Below the pieces are notes generated by a model. It did not search any database. It worked only from the letters and a program-made list of their open reading frames with translations, and was not told the DNA's origin. A program made the position numbers and the translations under genes. 64,000 nt of DNA from Rhodoferax sp. GW822-FHT02A01. Its GTDB lineage: Bacteria; Pseudomonadota; Gammaproteobacteria; Burkholderiales; Burkholderiaceae_C. The stretch covers positions 4,650,001-4,714,000 of the forward strand of contig NZ_CP152376.1 in assembly GCF_038784515.1 (NCBI RefSeq). The letters run 5' to 3'. Of the stretch, positions 17,844 to 26,803 are shown in pieces; positions within the stretch are counted from its first letter, which is position 1, and every line of letters starts with the position of its first letter.

Positions 17844-18890
17844 TCAGCCGGATCCTTCGACACGCAACAACAGTCCCAGCAGCGGCAGGCATTGCATGCG
17901 CTCCTGATCGTTGAGCTCCGGAACCCCGTCGAACATCTGCGCTGGATCCATGACGGCCACGGTCTGTCCCAGTCCACGGCTCAGCCAATCCGCCAGATCC
18001 GCCGAGCGGCTACCTGCACATACCGCCACGCCCGCCATCGGCAGGCTGGTCCAGGTGCGGTCCCACAAATCCAGAGAGCGCTGGACTTCGACCAGAAAGC
18101 GTTGCACGCGGTCATTACCACCCAGCGTGGAGTCATCCGCCCCGAATCCGCTGGCCGGGCTCCCGTAGTCGGGAACGTATTCGCCCACTGGGGTGTAGGC
18201 ATCCAGTGCGGCGGTTGCCTGGTGCACATCACTATGCCACTGCATGGCCAAGAAGCCAGCGGGCAGGTCCAGTCGGCGGCTGTAATACAGCTCTTCCCGT
18301 GCACTGATGGTAAACAGCGCCTGCTTTTCGTTGACGATCACCAAGGCCGCCGTGGCGCGATCGGCCAGACCGGAAGACTTGGCCCACGCGGATTGCAGGT
18401 TGCGCTGGGCCATCTCCTGCACATCGATGACGCGGCAATCCCACTCCATGGCTTCGGCCAGTTGCATGGCTTCGCGCACCACGGTATTTAGGGCCGCCAC
18501 CACAAAGACCTGACCGGCACTCTTGTCCTGGCCATCACCCACCATCAGTACATCCAGCGTGAGGTCATCGATATGGGTGTCCACCATGTCGCGTATCTGG
18601 TAACGCACTGCGGAACGCAATTCTTCAGGTGGGACGGCGGGTGCGGGAATTTGCAGCAACATGCATTGCTCTGTGCTGAGCATGACCATTGCGCTGCTGT
18701 TGCCCAGGCCACTGGCGATCAGCCGGTCAGTGAAATCCTTGAGCTTGTCACTCCCCTGCTGCTCCACGCCCATGCGCTTTACAACCAGGCTCCCGCTTTC
18801 CCTGGTGGCTTGTACATACGCCAATTGCTGCGCGGACCACGAAACGATCAGTTGGTCTTTCGAGCTAGCTCGTTTCCAGGGCCACTGCAT
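17844..18890 (-). CDS. mshI: MSHA biogenesis protein MshI (PilM-like actin-fold)
   Basis: A 348-residue cytoplasmic protein in the PilM/GspL-cyto group. It begins MQWPWKRASSKDQLIVSW; IPAPAVPPEELRSAVRYQIR and VVAALNTVVREAMQLAEAM match the actin-like domain of PilM/MshI, while DLTLDVLMVGD is the usual mid-segment. It is the first gene of the mshI-I2-J-K-L-M-N block, 185 bases after the glycosyltransferase gene, so it could have its own promoter. Confidence 0.88.
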   Translation of the reverse strand: MQWPWKRASSKDQLIVSWSAQQLAYVQATRESGSLVVKRMGVEQQGSDKLKDFTDRLIASGLGNSSAMVMLSTEQCMLLQIPAPAVPPEELRSAVRYQIRDMVDTHIDDLTLDVLMVGDGQDKSAGQVFVVAALNTVVREAMQLAEAMEWDCRVIDVQEMAQRNLQSAWAKSSGLADRATAALVIVNEKQALFTISAREELYYSRRLDLPAGFLAMQWHSDVHQATAALDAYTPVGEYVPDYGSPASGFGADDSTLGGNDRVQRFLVEVQRSLDLWDRTWTSLPMAGVAVCAGSRSADLADWLSRGLGQTVAVMDPAQMFDGVPELNDQERMQCLPLLGLLLRVEGSG

Positions 18891-18940
18891 TTTCAGGAAC
18901 TACCTCGAATGCGGAATTGGGTACAGATTTATCTAGTTCA

Positions 18941-18964
18941 CCAAGCCCAACCCCGAGGGCTTGG
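18941..18964. repeat. Perfect hairpin between mshI and the GT41 gene
   Basis: CCAAGCCC and GGGCTTGG form an 8-bp stem with an 8-base loop in the 185-base gap 18891-19075. On the minus strand it follows the GT41 stop by about 110 bases and lacks a T tract, so it might weaken read-through from the upstream pilin block into mshI. The rest of the gap shows an AT-rich stretch (18976-18990) but no convincing promoter. Confidence 0.4.
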
Positions 18965-19075
18965 CTGGCTTGCTCACATAATAATAGCTATTGCCCCTCT
19001 AAACGGGCGACGGTGCGCGTTTTTTGCGTTGACTCCACGGTTTGCGATCACGATGCGCAGGCAGTACCCGCACAG

Positions 19076-21256
19076 CTAAAGGTCCGAGGGTAGCTTGCTT
19101 CCCTGGCACCAGGCCGACCACATGCGGCGAAACAGCGCCTCCAGATCCAGCGTGAACTGGCGAGCGTCGCGCAACGGACTGGCCATCATCAACGGACGCA
19201 GACTCTGCCGCAACTGTGCGAGGCGCAGCGGGTTTGACGCCAATTTCACTGCGCCATGCACATAGGCATCAACGCTTGCAAAGGCCAGCTCTGCATCCAG
19301 CCCCAGATTGGCCAACGCCGATACTGTCTGCCGCGATACCACTGTGTCCCCCGCAAGTGTCACTACCGGTATACCCATCCATAGCGCCTCCAGCGTGGTC
19401 ATTCCGCCGTTGAAAGGGAAAGTGTCCAACGCAATGTCGATGTCGCCATATTCCACTAGCATGTCGCGGTGACTGGAACCCTCGCGCAGCTGCAGGCGGG
19501 CAGAGTCGATGCCTTGCTGCTCAAAGCGTTGGCGCACACGCCTGCTGACAGCGGCATCTGAAAGCGCCCCGCTCTTGAGGACCAGCCGGCTGTGAGGTAA
19601 TGCCAACAAAATACGGCTCCAAGCTTGCACTGTTTCGTCGGTGAGTTTGGGCAGGCGGTTGAAAGAGCCAAAAGTAATGTACCCATTGGCGCGTGACGGC
19701 AAGGACGACACATCGGGCGCGTAATCGGGTGGTCCATAGCAAAAGCGGGTATGCGGCAGGTGCACCGGAACCTCGCTGAACAATTGCCCGCTACCACGCG
19801 GCGAAGTCACGGGGTCAGTGATGAAGTAGTCGATGGACTCCAGCCCGGTCGAGTGAAAGTAGCCAATCCATTCGGCTTGCACCGGCGCTGGTTTGCGAGC
19901 AAATGCCAGCAGCCGGTGAAAGGCCGTGTGACCCGACAGGTCCACCAGGATGTCGATCTGCTGCTCGCGCACCAGTTTGACCACCTCTTCGTCCGACAGG
20001 AAGAAGATGTCGTCCCAGCTGTCAGCCGCCTGGCGCAGCTCCGGCAATACGTCCTCGGACCGGATCACCATGGAAAAACAGTGGACCGAGAACTGCTGCT
20101 TGTCGTGGTTCTGCAAAACGTCGCGCAACAAAAAGCCCACGGGGTGACGGATGAAATCTCCAGAAACATAGCCTATGCGCAGGTGTCGTTGTGGATTGCG
20201 GTCGTACGAGGCAAAGTCCGGCAGCTCCAGCACGGGCTTCTCAAAACGCTGGGCCCACGCACGGTGAAGCGCAAATAGCTGCTCGCGTCCCACGGCATAA
20301 ACGTTGTTGTACTCAAACAGAATGTTGGAGCCCATGGCCACCTGGGTCGGGTCGCTGTCCACCACCCGTTTGTATAGCGCAGCTGCAGCCGCCGAATCCC
20401 CGCCATTGCTCAGGCAGGAGCCCAGCGTGATCAGCGCTGTCAGATTGTCTGGCTGGCGCTGCAGGATCCGGTGGCACAACCGCTCCGATTCTTCCAGCTG
20501 ACCGGCGGCTTGGTAGGCAGACGCCAGCATGCCCAGGTTCTGCACGCTGTCCCCGCGCTCTTCCAGCCGGCGCTTGAGGTAGCCAATGGCCAGGGCCAAG
20601 TCTTCCTTGGAACCGAGCAAGGAAGAGAGATTGAAGTGCGCTTCGGCATAGTGCGGCTGCAACTCCAGTGCCTTTTGGTATTGCCTGATCCCCAGTTTGG
20701 TCTTACCCGTATGTACCAGCACGTTGCCCAAGTTCAGACAGGCCTCCGCGCTGGCAGGCTCGTCATTCACTATCTGTTCTGCGATCTGGCGGGCCTGCTC
20801 AAAGCGCCCCAACTCGAACAACGCCGCCGTCTGGTTGATGCGCGCCTGGAAGAAACCGGGAGCAATCTGCAAGGCCCTCTCCAACCAAGGCAAGGCCGCT
20901 TCGGGCTCCCCGTTGGCGATATGCCATTCCCCCAGGTTGCTGAGCACTTCGGGGTAATCGGGCTTAAGTGCCAGTGCCTGCTCATAGGCCGTACGGGCGT
21001 CCTCGAAGGCGCCGCCATGGCGACAGGCCGCGCCCAGACTGCACCAGATGTCTGGCGCCTTCGGGTTGACAGCAATGGCCTGACGCAAAAGCGCTATCGC
21101 CTGCAGGTGGTCACTGCGGCCCAAAGCACGCTTGGCCATGGCGTGCAAGGCAGACGCGTCGCCAGCGGAGGCCCCTCTTTGATCCACGGCATCTGCAACG
21201 TGGCCCAAACCCCGGCTCTCCAGCCAGCGTGACACCCAACGTGCAAGGAGGCGCAT
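19076..21256 (-). CDS. TPR-containing O-GlcNAc transferase-like glycosyltransferase (GT41)
   Basis: A 726-residue protein with N-terminal tetratricopeptide repeats (about 35-300, for example AFEDARTAYEQALALKPDYP) and a C-terminal SPINDLY/OGT-type GT41 domain (about 345-715). Visible GT41 blocks are RIGYVSGDFIRHPVGFLLRD (with the conserved His), DILVDLSGHTAFHRLLAFAR, FGSFNRLPKLTDETVQAWSR followed by LVLKS, and IALDTFPFNGGMTTLEALWM. GT41 enzymes move a sugar from a UDP-sugar (GlcNAc in eukaryotes) to Ser/Thr, and the TPR part picks the protein target. Position between the major pilin gene and the MSHA assembly genes suggests pilin or another envelope protein as the target; that is inference. 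Confidence 0.9.
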   Translation of the reverse strand: MRLLARWVSRWLESRGLGHVADAVDQRGASAGDASALHAMAKRALGRSDHLQAIALLRQAIAVNPKAPDIWCSLGAACRHGGAFEDARTAYEQALALKPDYPEVLSNLGEWHIANGEPEAALPWLERALQIAPGFFQARINQTAALFELGRFEQARQIAEQIVNDEPASAEACLNLGNVLVHTGKTKLGIRQYQKALELQPHYAEAHFNLSSLLGSKEDLALAIGYLKRRLEERGDSVQNLGMLASAYQAAGQLEESERLCHRILQRQPDNLTALITLGSCLSNGGDSAAAAALYKRVVDSDPTQVAMGSNILFEYNNVYAVGREQLFALHRAWAQRFEKPVLELPDFASYDRNPQRHLRIGYVSGDFIRHPVGFLLRDVLQNHDKQQFSVHCFSMVIRSEDVLPELRQAADSWDDIFFLSDEEVVKLVREQQIDILVDLSGHTAFHRLLAFARKPAPVQAEWIGYFHSTGLESIDYFITDPVTSPRGSGQLFSEVPVHLPHTRFCYGPPDYAPDVSSLPSRANGYITFGSFNRLPKLTDETVQAWSRILLALPHSRLVLKSGALSDAAVSRRVRQRFEQQGIDSARLQLREGSSHRDMLVEYGDIDIALDTFPFNGGMTTLEALWMGIPVVTLAGDTVVSRQTVSALANLGLDAELAFASVDAYVHGAVKLASNPLRLAQLRQSLRPLMMASPLRDARQFTLDLEALFRRMWSAWCQGSKLPSDL

Positions 21257-21270
21257 GCTATGTGCCTCGC

Positions 21271-21987
21271 TCAGATGCTGACCAAATAATCTTTTGCCAA
21301 CGTGCGCATTTCACCCTCTGAGCGTTGCGATTTGCTCGCCAGCACCCACAGATCGAAAGCGCCTGGACGCCTGAAACCCGCAACCATGGGAAAGCCCGCT
21401 TCACGTAGCACCTGAGTCAGCGTGCTCAAGGTAAAACCGCAGTGGTGTGACATCCATTGCGGGTTCTGCTCCACAAAGGGCCGGTAGCTGTACAAGATGT
21501 CGAAGGGAGTAATGGTTCCGGACGGCGACTCGTAAGCCGGTTCGAACATGCGGTCTTGCGCAATCATGGCAGCCGCGGCCTGTACATCCGGACAAGTGAT
21601 CACAGCGAATCCATCGTCCCTCAACACGCGCCAGAATTCGGCCAAAGCTTTGGGCACATCGTGCCAGTACAGGTGTTCCAGGCCATGCGAAGAGTAGACG
21701 GCGTCGGCAAAACCGCTACCCACGCTGACCATGTGGGTCATCGTCGCTTCAATGTCCGGGTGCACCGTTGCATCCGCGTCCAGACGCAATTCCTTCCAGC
21801 CCTCGCGATGGAAGCCCTCAACTGGAATATGGGCCAAAGTAGCGTGACCACAACCCACGTGCAGCAGCAATTTATTGCCGTCATTGGGTGCAACTGCAGT
21901 GACAACGGGTAACAAATCATGGCGCCTCTGGAAGCTGGAAAACCAGCTCTCAATGCGACGCACGATCCATCCGCTCCAGACACTCAT
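21271..21987 (-). CDS. Class I SAM-dependent methyltransferase
   Basis: A 238-residue protein with a methyltransferase fold: KLLLHVGCGHATL (motif I, GCG), a following acidic residue in ELRLDADATVHPDI, FADAVYSSHGLEHLYWHDVP (motif with HxLEH) and VLRDDGFAVITCPDVQAAAA. This arrangement is common among methyltransferases acting on sugars or small molecules in polysaccharide and glycosylation clusters. The acceptor is unknown. Its ATG overlaps the stop of the 102-residue gene (ATGA) and it ends 14 bases before the GT41 gene, so all three are one unit. Confidence 0.85.
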   Translation of the reverse strand: MSVWSGWIVRRIESWFSSFQRRHDLLPVVTAVAPNDGNKLLLHVGCGHATLAHIPVEGFHREGWKELRLDADATVHPDIEATMTHMVSVGSGFADAVYSSHGLEHLYWHDVPKALAEFWRVLRDDGFAVITCPDVQAAAAMIAQDRMFEPAYESPSGTITPFDILYSYRPFVEQNPQWMSHHCGFTLSTLTQVLREAGFPMVAGFRRPGAFDLWVLASKSQRSEGEMRTLAKDYLVSI

Positions 21988-22292
21988 GTGCTGGAAACAA
22001 ATGCATTGAGTACCAGGGAGAAAACAACTTTGCGAACAGTGGCCGCGTCAAATCCGGCGGCCAGCAGTTTCTTCTGGAATTGGTAGGTTGCCAACGCCCG
22101 CCCCAAAGGGCCCAGTCCAAACTGCTTGCGAATGGCTATGGCTTCCTTGTGAAAGGCATGCAATGCCCCGGCCCATTCACCATCGGTAATGCGCTTCTTG
22201 CGATTGGCCGGAACCGATCGGAAAAAGGCTTCCAGCAAAGCGGCGGCGACCGCAGCAGACTTACTCACGTTGGCCCCCATTTTGGGGTGCAC
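21984..22292 (-). CDS. Uncharacterised 102-residue protein in the MSHA cassette
   Basis: A small, basic, probably all-helical cytosolic protein with no signal peptide; I do not recognise a family. Notable segments are RSVPANRKKRITDGEWAGAL and FQKKLLAAGFDAATVRKVVF. Translation can start at GTG 22292 or at ATG 22280 (MGANVSKSAAVAA); neither has a clear ribosome site. It is real because it is coupled by ATGA to the methyltransferase and sits 21 bases after the major pilin stop. It could be an accessory of the modification enzymes, but nothing in it shows that. Confidence 0.6.
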   Translation of the reverse strand: MHPKMGANVSKSAAVAAALLEAFFRSVPANRKKRITDGEWAGALHAFHKEAIAIRKQFGLGPLGRALATYQFQKKLLAAGFDAATVRKVVFSLVLNAFVSST

Positions 22293-22313
22293 CGCAGGCG
22301 CACCCAGAGGACA

Positions 22314-22706
22314 TCAGCCAGTGCACACGATGGTTGCGACGGCGGAGTTGGCAGACGTACCCTTGCTATGAGTCAACGTTACGCCAGCCGTTGCACCCGC
22401 TACTGTGCCGCACGACCCTTGGGAAGAAATTTGAAAAGCACTATCCCATGTCGCCATACCGGCCGTAAGTGCGTTGGCTGGGGTTGCGCCAGAAACCGCT
22501 ATGGATTGGGTATTCTTGGCTTGTGCAGCGGCGTAATTGATCGATGCATACGAAGACAACGCACCAGCAGCGCCCGTAATGGCTGCGTTCTTGGCATCGG
22601 AACTCAGATCGACAAACTTAGGCAATGCGACTGCAGCCAATACGCCCAAAATCACGATGACCATTACCAACTCAATCAGCGTAAAACCGCGTTGCTCATT
22701 GCCCAT
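22314..22706 (-). CDS. mshA: Major MSHA pilin MshA
   Basis: A 130-residue type IV pilin. Short leader MGNEQRG cleaved after Gly7, then FTLIELVMVIVILGVLAAVA with Glu at position 5, followed by LPKFVDLSSDAKNAA, the typical MshA continuation. The globular part is rich in Ser, Thr, Ala and Gly, offering many O-glycosylation sites, and has a C-terminal disulphide pair (Cys in QGSCGT and IVCTG). It is preceded by 144 bases without a gene (22707-22850), room for a separate strong promoter, though I could not pick one confidently. Confidence 0.93.
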   Translation of the reverse strand: MGNEQRGFTLIELVMVIVILGVLAAVALPKFVDLSSDAKNAAITGAAGALSSYASINYAAAQAKNTQSIAVSGATPANALTAGMATWDSAFQISSQGSCGTVAGATAGVTLTHSKGTSANSAVATIVCTG

Positions 22707-22850
22707 GATGTTCGCCTTCCAAGTATGTAGTTTGATTCAGCCCAGGCGGCTACCTGCACATTGCTATAAATGATACTGACTTTTAGCTAATCACTACCTT
22801 ACAGGCCAAACTTTTCTGCGCTGAGTCAAAGTTCTGTTGCGTATGCGGCA

Positions 22851-23327
22851 TCATTCAACGAGCTGCCCCGCCCATTGGTAGTTTTGCGTAGCGTTGATCT
22901 GAAGCGGGCCCGGTGGCGTACTGATGCGAAACCACATGGCCGGGGCATATTCCTGTGTATTCAGGCCCTGGGTATTCAATGGCTCGTAGCCGATACATAC
23001 GCAGTACGAATCAAATACCCAGGTTCCGGCCTGAACGGACTGGCCCTTGCTGCTGTCGAGCACGCCGACGTAGTTGCCCGGAAGGTGATCGAGCAGCAGA
23101 AACGGATTGCGCTGCATCGCCACATCGGCACCCGTATGTTTGGCTTCACGTTGCAGGAAGTCGAGCAGCAACGCCGTACGAAGAGATCCCAGCGTGGACT
23201 TGACAGCTGCCAATTCCCCTTGCGCCTGCACCAACCGAAACTCCCGGAAAAAGTAACCTGTCAACGCCAGAATCACCGCGGCCAAAAGGCCCCATTCCAG
23301 CGCCCTGCGCGTGTAATTGCGCCGCAT
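22851..23327 (-). CDS. MshF-like MSHA biogenesis protein
   Basis: A 158-residue protein with one N-terminal membrane helix (ALEWGLLAAVILALTGYFF) and a helical then beta-rich periplasmic part (VQAQGELAAVKSTLGSLRTA, FLLLDHLPGNYVGVLD, ending YQWAGQLVE). No prepilin cleavage site. Its place directly after mshG, two bases beyond the stop, corresponds to mshF in the Vibrio order E-G-F, which is the main reason for the call. Start at 23327 gives the helix without a spurious extension. Confidence 0.65.
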   Translation of the reverse strand: MRRNYTRRALEWGLLAAVILALTGYFFREFRLVQAQGELAAVKSTLGSLRTALLLDFLQREAKHTGADVAMQRNPFLLLDHLPGNYVGVLDSSKGQSVQAGTWVFDSYCVCIGYEPLNTQGLNTQEYAPAMWFRISTPPGPLQINATQNYQWAGQLVE

Positions 23328-23329
23328 CC

Positions 23330-24568
23330 CTAGCCACCCCCCTTGCCCATGGCAGCCTGGCCCAGGTTCCACAGCGGCAAGAAGACGCCCAACGCCAGCA
23401 ACAGCACCAAGGTTGCAATCACGGCCAGCAAGATGGGCTCGATGGCGGCTGACAGGCCTTTGATGGCGTAATCGGTGTCGCGCTCATACATTTCGGCGAT
23501 CTCGAACAACAGGTTGTCCAGCTCGCCGGTCTCCTCACCTACGTTGATCATCTGCAGCACCACCGGAGTGAATACGCCGGTTGCCGTGGCACAACGGGAA
23601 ATGCTCTCGCCCCGCTCAATGCCGTCGCGCATTTGCTCGATGCGGCTTCCTATGAAGGCGTTGTCCACAGTCTGCGCCACCACGGTCAGCGCCTGCACCA
23701 GTGGCACGCCACTCTGGCTGGACAGGGCAAAACTGCGCGCAAATCGAGACAGCGTAGCCTTCAGAATGATGTCGCCCACGATGGGCAGCTTGAGCTTTTG
23801 GGCATCCCATCTGTAGCGCCCCTGTGGCGTTCGCAGGTACGCGCGAACCGCCACCACGGCGCCTATGGTGAGTGCGATCAGCAACGGCCACCAGCTCACC
23901 ATCCAACCCGAAAACGCCAGCAAGCCGCGCGTGAGCAAAGGAAGCTGCGCATTGAAGCCGGCAAACACCTTGGCAAATACCGGAATCACAAAGATGTTCA
24001 GCACCACGATGGCCAGGGCCATTGCGATCATCACAAAGGTCGGGTAGCGCATGGCCTGCTTGATGCGCTCGCGCACATCACGCTCGAACTCCATATGCTC
24101 GTTCAGCCGCAGAAACACCTCGGTCAAACGGCCTGTCATCTCGCCCACGCGCACCATGGAGATATAGAAGTTCCCGAACAAGTCCTGATGCCGCGCCAGC
24201 GAGGCCGACAATTCCCGCCCCTGGTCCAGGCTGGAGCGAATGTCCTTGAAAAGCTCCACCATGGCGGGCTTGGTGGCCGACGCCTGCAAGCCGGCAAAGG
24301 CGCGCAGGATAGGCACCCCGGCCTTGTTGAGGGTGTACATCTGGCGCGAAAAAATCATCAGGTCATCCACCACCACCGGTTTGCGGTTCAACCGGGCCAG
24401 CAGGCCCTCGCCCTGCTCCGACTTGGTGACTTTTGCCTCGGCGATGTGAACCGGCGCAATGCCGGTGGCCAGCAACTGGTCTGCCACACCGCTTTCGGTC
24501 ATCGCGTCCAGTTCGCCCGTGACGGACTCTCCGCGGGAATTGCGACCGCGCCAGGTGTAGGTAGGCAT
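23330..24568 (-). CDS. mshG: MSHA inner-membrane platform protein MshG (PilC/GspF-like)
   Basis: A 412-residue polytopic protein with two T2SF domains (about 70-190 and 275-395): DLMIFSRQMYTLNKAGVPIL and SRFARSFALSSQSGVPLVQA begin the two repeats. Membrane helices are at about 172-192, 220-245 and the C-terminus. It opens MPTYTWRGRNSRGESVTGEL as PilC/GspF proteins do. It turns the ATPase motion of MshE into pilin extrusion. Confidence 0.94.
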   Translation of the reverse strand: MPTYTWRGRNSRGESVTGELDAMTESGVADQLLATGIAPVHIAEAKVTKSEQGEGLLARLNRKPVVVDDLMIFSRQMYTLNKAGVPILRAFAGLQASATKPAMVELFKDIRSSLDQGRELSASLARHQDLFGNFYISMVRVGEMTGRLTEVFLRLNEHMEFERDVRERIKQAMRYPTFVMIAMALAIVVLNIFVIPVFAKVFAGFNAQLPLLTRGLLAFSGWMVSWWPLLIALTIGAVVAVRAYLRTPQGRYRWDAQKLKLPIVGDIILKATLSRFARSFALSSQSGVPLVQALTVVAQTVDNAFIGSRIEQMRDGIERGESISRCATATGVFTPVVLQMINVGEETGELDNLLFEIAEMYERDTDYAIKGLSAAIEPILLAVIATLVLLLALGVFLPLWNLGQAAMGKGGG

Positions 24569-24573
24569 CCGGC

Positions 24574-26346
24574 TCAGTCTTCCAGGTCAGCGGCATCGAT
24601 TTCGAAACCGATGCGCATGGCCTCGGCCAGCGAAGTTCGCCCCTGACGCACCAACTCTAGTGCGTGAAAGGCCATGGTCTGCCCCTTCATGCGGTCGCGC
24701 GCGGCGCGCATGAATTCGCCCGGATCGGCGCGTGACGCCAGTTGGGTCAGCACCGCGTCCATTTCGAACAACTCATATACGCCCTGCCGACCTACATAGC
24801 CGGTGCCGTTGCATGCAGAACAACCCAAGCCGCGTTTGGCCTGGATGTTTTCTCCATCGGCCAGCATGCCGGTGAGCCAGCCAGCCTCCTGCGCCGTAGG
24901 CTTGTGCGGGGCGCTGCATTCACGGCAGTTCAACCGCACCAGACGCTGGGCAATCACGCCCTGCAATGATGTGGAAACCATGAACGCGGGCACACCCATG
25001 TCGAGCAGACGAAACGGGGTACTGATAGCGTCCCGCGTATGCAGCGTGGACAGCACCAGGTGACCTGTGATGGCGGCCCGCAAACCGATCTCTGCCGTTT
25101 CGGCATCGCGCATTTCGCCCACCAGAATCACATCCGGATCCTGCCGCAGGCAGGAGCGCAGCACCTTGGCGAAGGTGAGTTCGATCTTATCGTTGACCTG
25201 CACCTGCGTCAGCCCGGCCAGGCGGTATTCGACCGGGTCCTCCACGGTAATGACTTTGAGCTCGGCGGCATTCACTTCCGCCAGCGCGGCATACAGCGTG
25301 GTGGTCTTGCCGGAACCGGTAGGACCGGTGACCAGCACCATGCCGGAGGTGCGGCCCAGCAGATCGCGAAAGCGCGCCAACATGGCCTCTGGCATGCCAA
25401 TGCTGTCTAGGCGGCGCATGCCGGCGCCCTGCACCAACAAGCGCATGACGGCGGACTCCCCGTAATTGGTCGGCAAGGTGGACAGACGCACGTCAATCGT
25501 GTGGTCCTTCAGACGCACGCTGAAGCGGCCATCCTGCGGCAGCCGTTTTTCGGAAATATCGAGCCCGGCCATGAGCTTGAGGCGCTGCGCCAGGGCGCCA
25601 CCAATACGCTTGTCGGCCTGCGTCTGCACCTGCAGCACGCCGTCCACACGCACGCGGATTTGCAGGCTGGTTTCCTGCGGCTCGATGTGCACGTCGGAAG
25701 CCCCCACCTGCATGGCATCTTCAAATAGCGACTGCAGCAGGCGCACCACGGGCGCACCTTCGGTGCCTACGGATGCAGTGAGTTCACCGAAGTCCACCGC
25801 GTCGCCCAGGTCTTTTTCCAGGGCGCGCGCCAGACCGCTGATTTCTTCGGTACGGCGATAGAGGCGGTCAAAGGCGGCCGACAATTGGCCTTCCGGCACC
25901 GCGGCAATGGCGATATTGCGCTTGAGGATGCGGGTGAGCTCGTCGTAGGCAAACAGGTCCAGTGGGTCGGCCAGTGCAACCAGCAGCACATCGCCCTTGT
26001 CTTCCAGCGCCAGCGCCTTGAAGCGACGGGCCACGGACTCCGGCAGCAGCTTGATTACGTCGGCACGAAATGGAAAGGTCTTGAGGTTGACGAATGGAAT
26101 GCGCAACTGGCGCGCCAAGCCATTGGCGAGCAGCTCTTCGGTGATGATGCCGGTTTCTATGAGCAGGCGGCCAACCTTCTTGCCTGTGGTGCGCTGCAGG
26201 TCCAGGGTCTGCTGCAGTTGCTCCTGCGAAATCAGCTTCTGCTGAACCAGCACATCCCCCAGACGCAGCTTCTCCGGACGCCCGGGTACGGGACGGGGAG
26301 CTTCGGGTACAGCGGGCGTGCCAAGCGCTGTGGCGGCCAAGTTCAT
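24574..26346 (-). CDS. mshE: MSHA extension ATPase MshE with cyclic di-GMP-binding motifs
   Basis: A 590-residue PilB/GspE-type hexameric ATPase. The N-terminal MshEN domain carries two 24-residue motifs, residues 28-51 (RLGDVLVQQKL...Q) and 57-80 (KVGRLLIETGI...Q), with the spacing that binds cyclic di-GMP in Vibrio cholerae MshE. The C-terminal motor has GPTGSGKTTTL (Walker A), Asp box, VEDPVEYRLAG and a zinc site (CRECSAPH, GCSACNGTGY). The start at 26346 has AAGGA upstream; an in-frame extension to 26469 is unsupported. Pilus extension is therefore probably switched by c-di-GMP. Confidence 0.95.
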   Translation of the reverse strand: MNLAATALGTPAVPEAPRPVPGRPEKLRLGDVLVQQKLISQEQLQQTLDLQRTTGKKVGRLLIETGIITEELLANGLARQLRIPFVNLKTFPFRADVIKLLPESVARRFKALALEDKGDVLLVALADPLDLFAYDELTRILKRNIAIAAVPEGQLSAAFDRLYRRTEEISGLARALEKDLGDAVDFGELTASVGTEGAPVVRLLQSLFEDAMQVGASDVHIEPQETSLQIRVRVDGVLQVQTQADKRIGGALAQRLKLMAGLDISEKRLPQDGRFSVRLKDHTIDVRLSTLPTNYGESAVMRLLVQGAGMRRLDSIGMPEAMLARFRDLLGRTSGMVLVTGPTGSGKTTTLYAALAEVNAAELKVITVEDPVEYRLAGLTQVQVNDKIELTFAKVLRSCLRQDPDVILVGEMRDAETAEIGLRAAITGHLVLSTLHTRDAISTPFRLLDMGVPAFMVSTSLQGVIAQRLVRLNCRECSAPHKPTAQEAGWLTGMLADGENIQAKRGLGCSACNGTGYVGRQGVYELFEMDAVLTQLASRADPGEFMRAARDRMKGQTMAFHALELVRQGRTSLAEAMRIGFEIDAADLED

Positions 26347-26392
26347 GCGCAATTCCTTGTGCGGTTTGGAAAAAATGATAGCACGGGGGTCT

Positions 26393-26803
26393 TCATCGCG
26401 GCACCTCGTAGGACGCCGAAACACTGCGCTCCACATACCCGATGGAGCCCACGGTACCGCTGGATGCAATGGACTGAAACGAAAAGATGGTCACCGTCAC
26501 CCCGTTTTCCGGGTAGGTCTGCATGCTGCAGCTCACGTTCAGATTGAATACATTCCCGGTATCCACCGTTGCAGGAGGTGACGACGGGCAGGTAGTGGCG
26601 TCCACGGTCACCGCACCCAATGCCCACTCCAGCCCAGCTCGCGCCGCCCAATATGCGCGCGTGCCCTGCATGTCCTGCGCCGAACCCAGTTGCTGTGTAT
26701 TGGAGAAGCTCACCATGTACGCCCCCATGCCTGCCAGCACGGTCAGGACGATGATGGCGGCAATCGCAGCGAAACCTGACTGGAAATGGACTCTGCGCTT
26801 CAT
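26393..26803 (-). CDS. mshP: MSHA minor pilin-like protein MshP (PilX-like)
   Basis: A 136-residue protein with MKRRVHFQSG then FAAIAAIIVLTVLAGMGAYM: a pilin-like hydrophobic helix without the Glu5 residue, as usual for PilX/MshP/GspK-type tip subunits. RAYWAARAGLEWALGAV is the conserved follow-on block. Cysteines in ATTCPSS and VSCSMQ may pair. ATG overlaps the mshO stop (ATGA). Confidence 0.85.
   Translation of the reverse strand: MKRRVHFQSGFAAIAAIIVLTVLAGMGAYMVSFSNTQQLGSAQDMQGTRAYWAARAGLEWALGAVTVDATTCPSSPPATVDTGNVFNLNVSCSMQTYPENGVTVTIFSFQSIASSGTVGSIGYVERSVSASYEVPR

Noticed and set aside
17325..18491. Plus-strand open frame of 388 codons opposite mshI and mshI2
   Set aside because: Shadow of PilM/PilN-like genes that are coupled into the msh operon.
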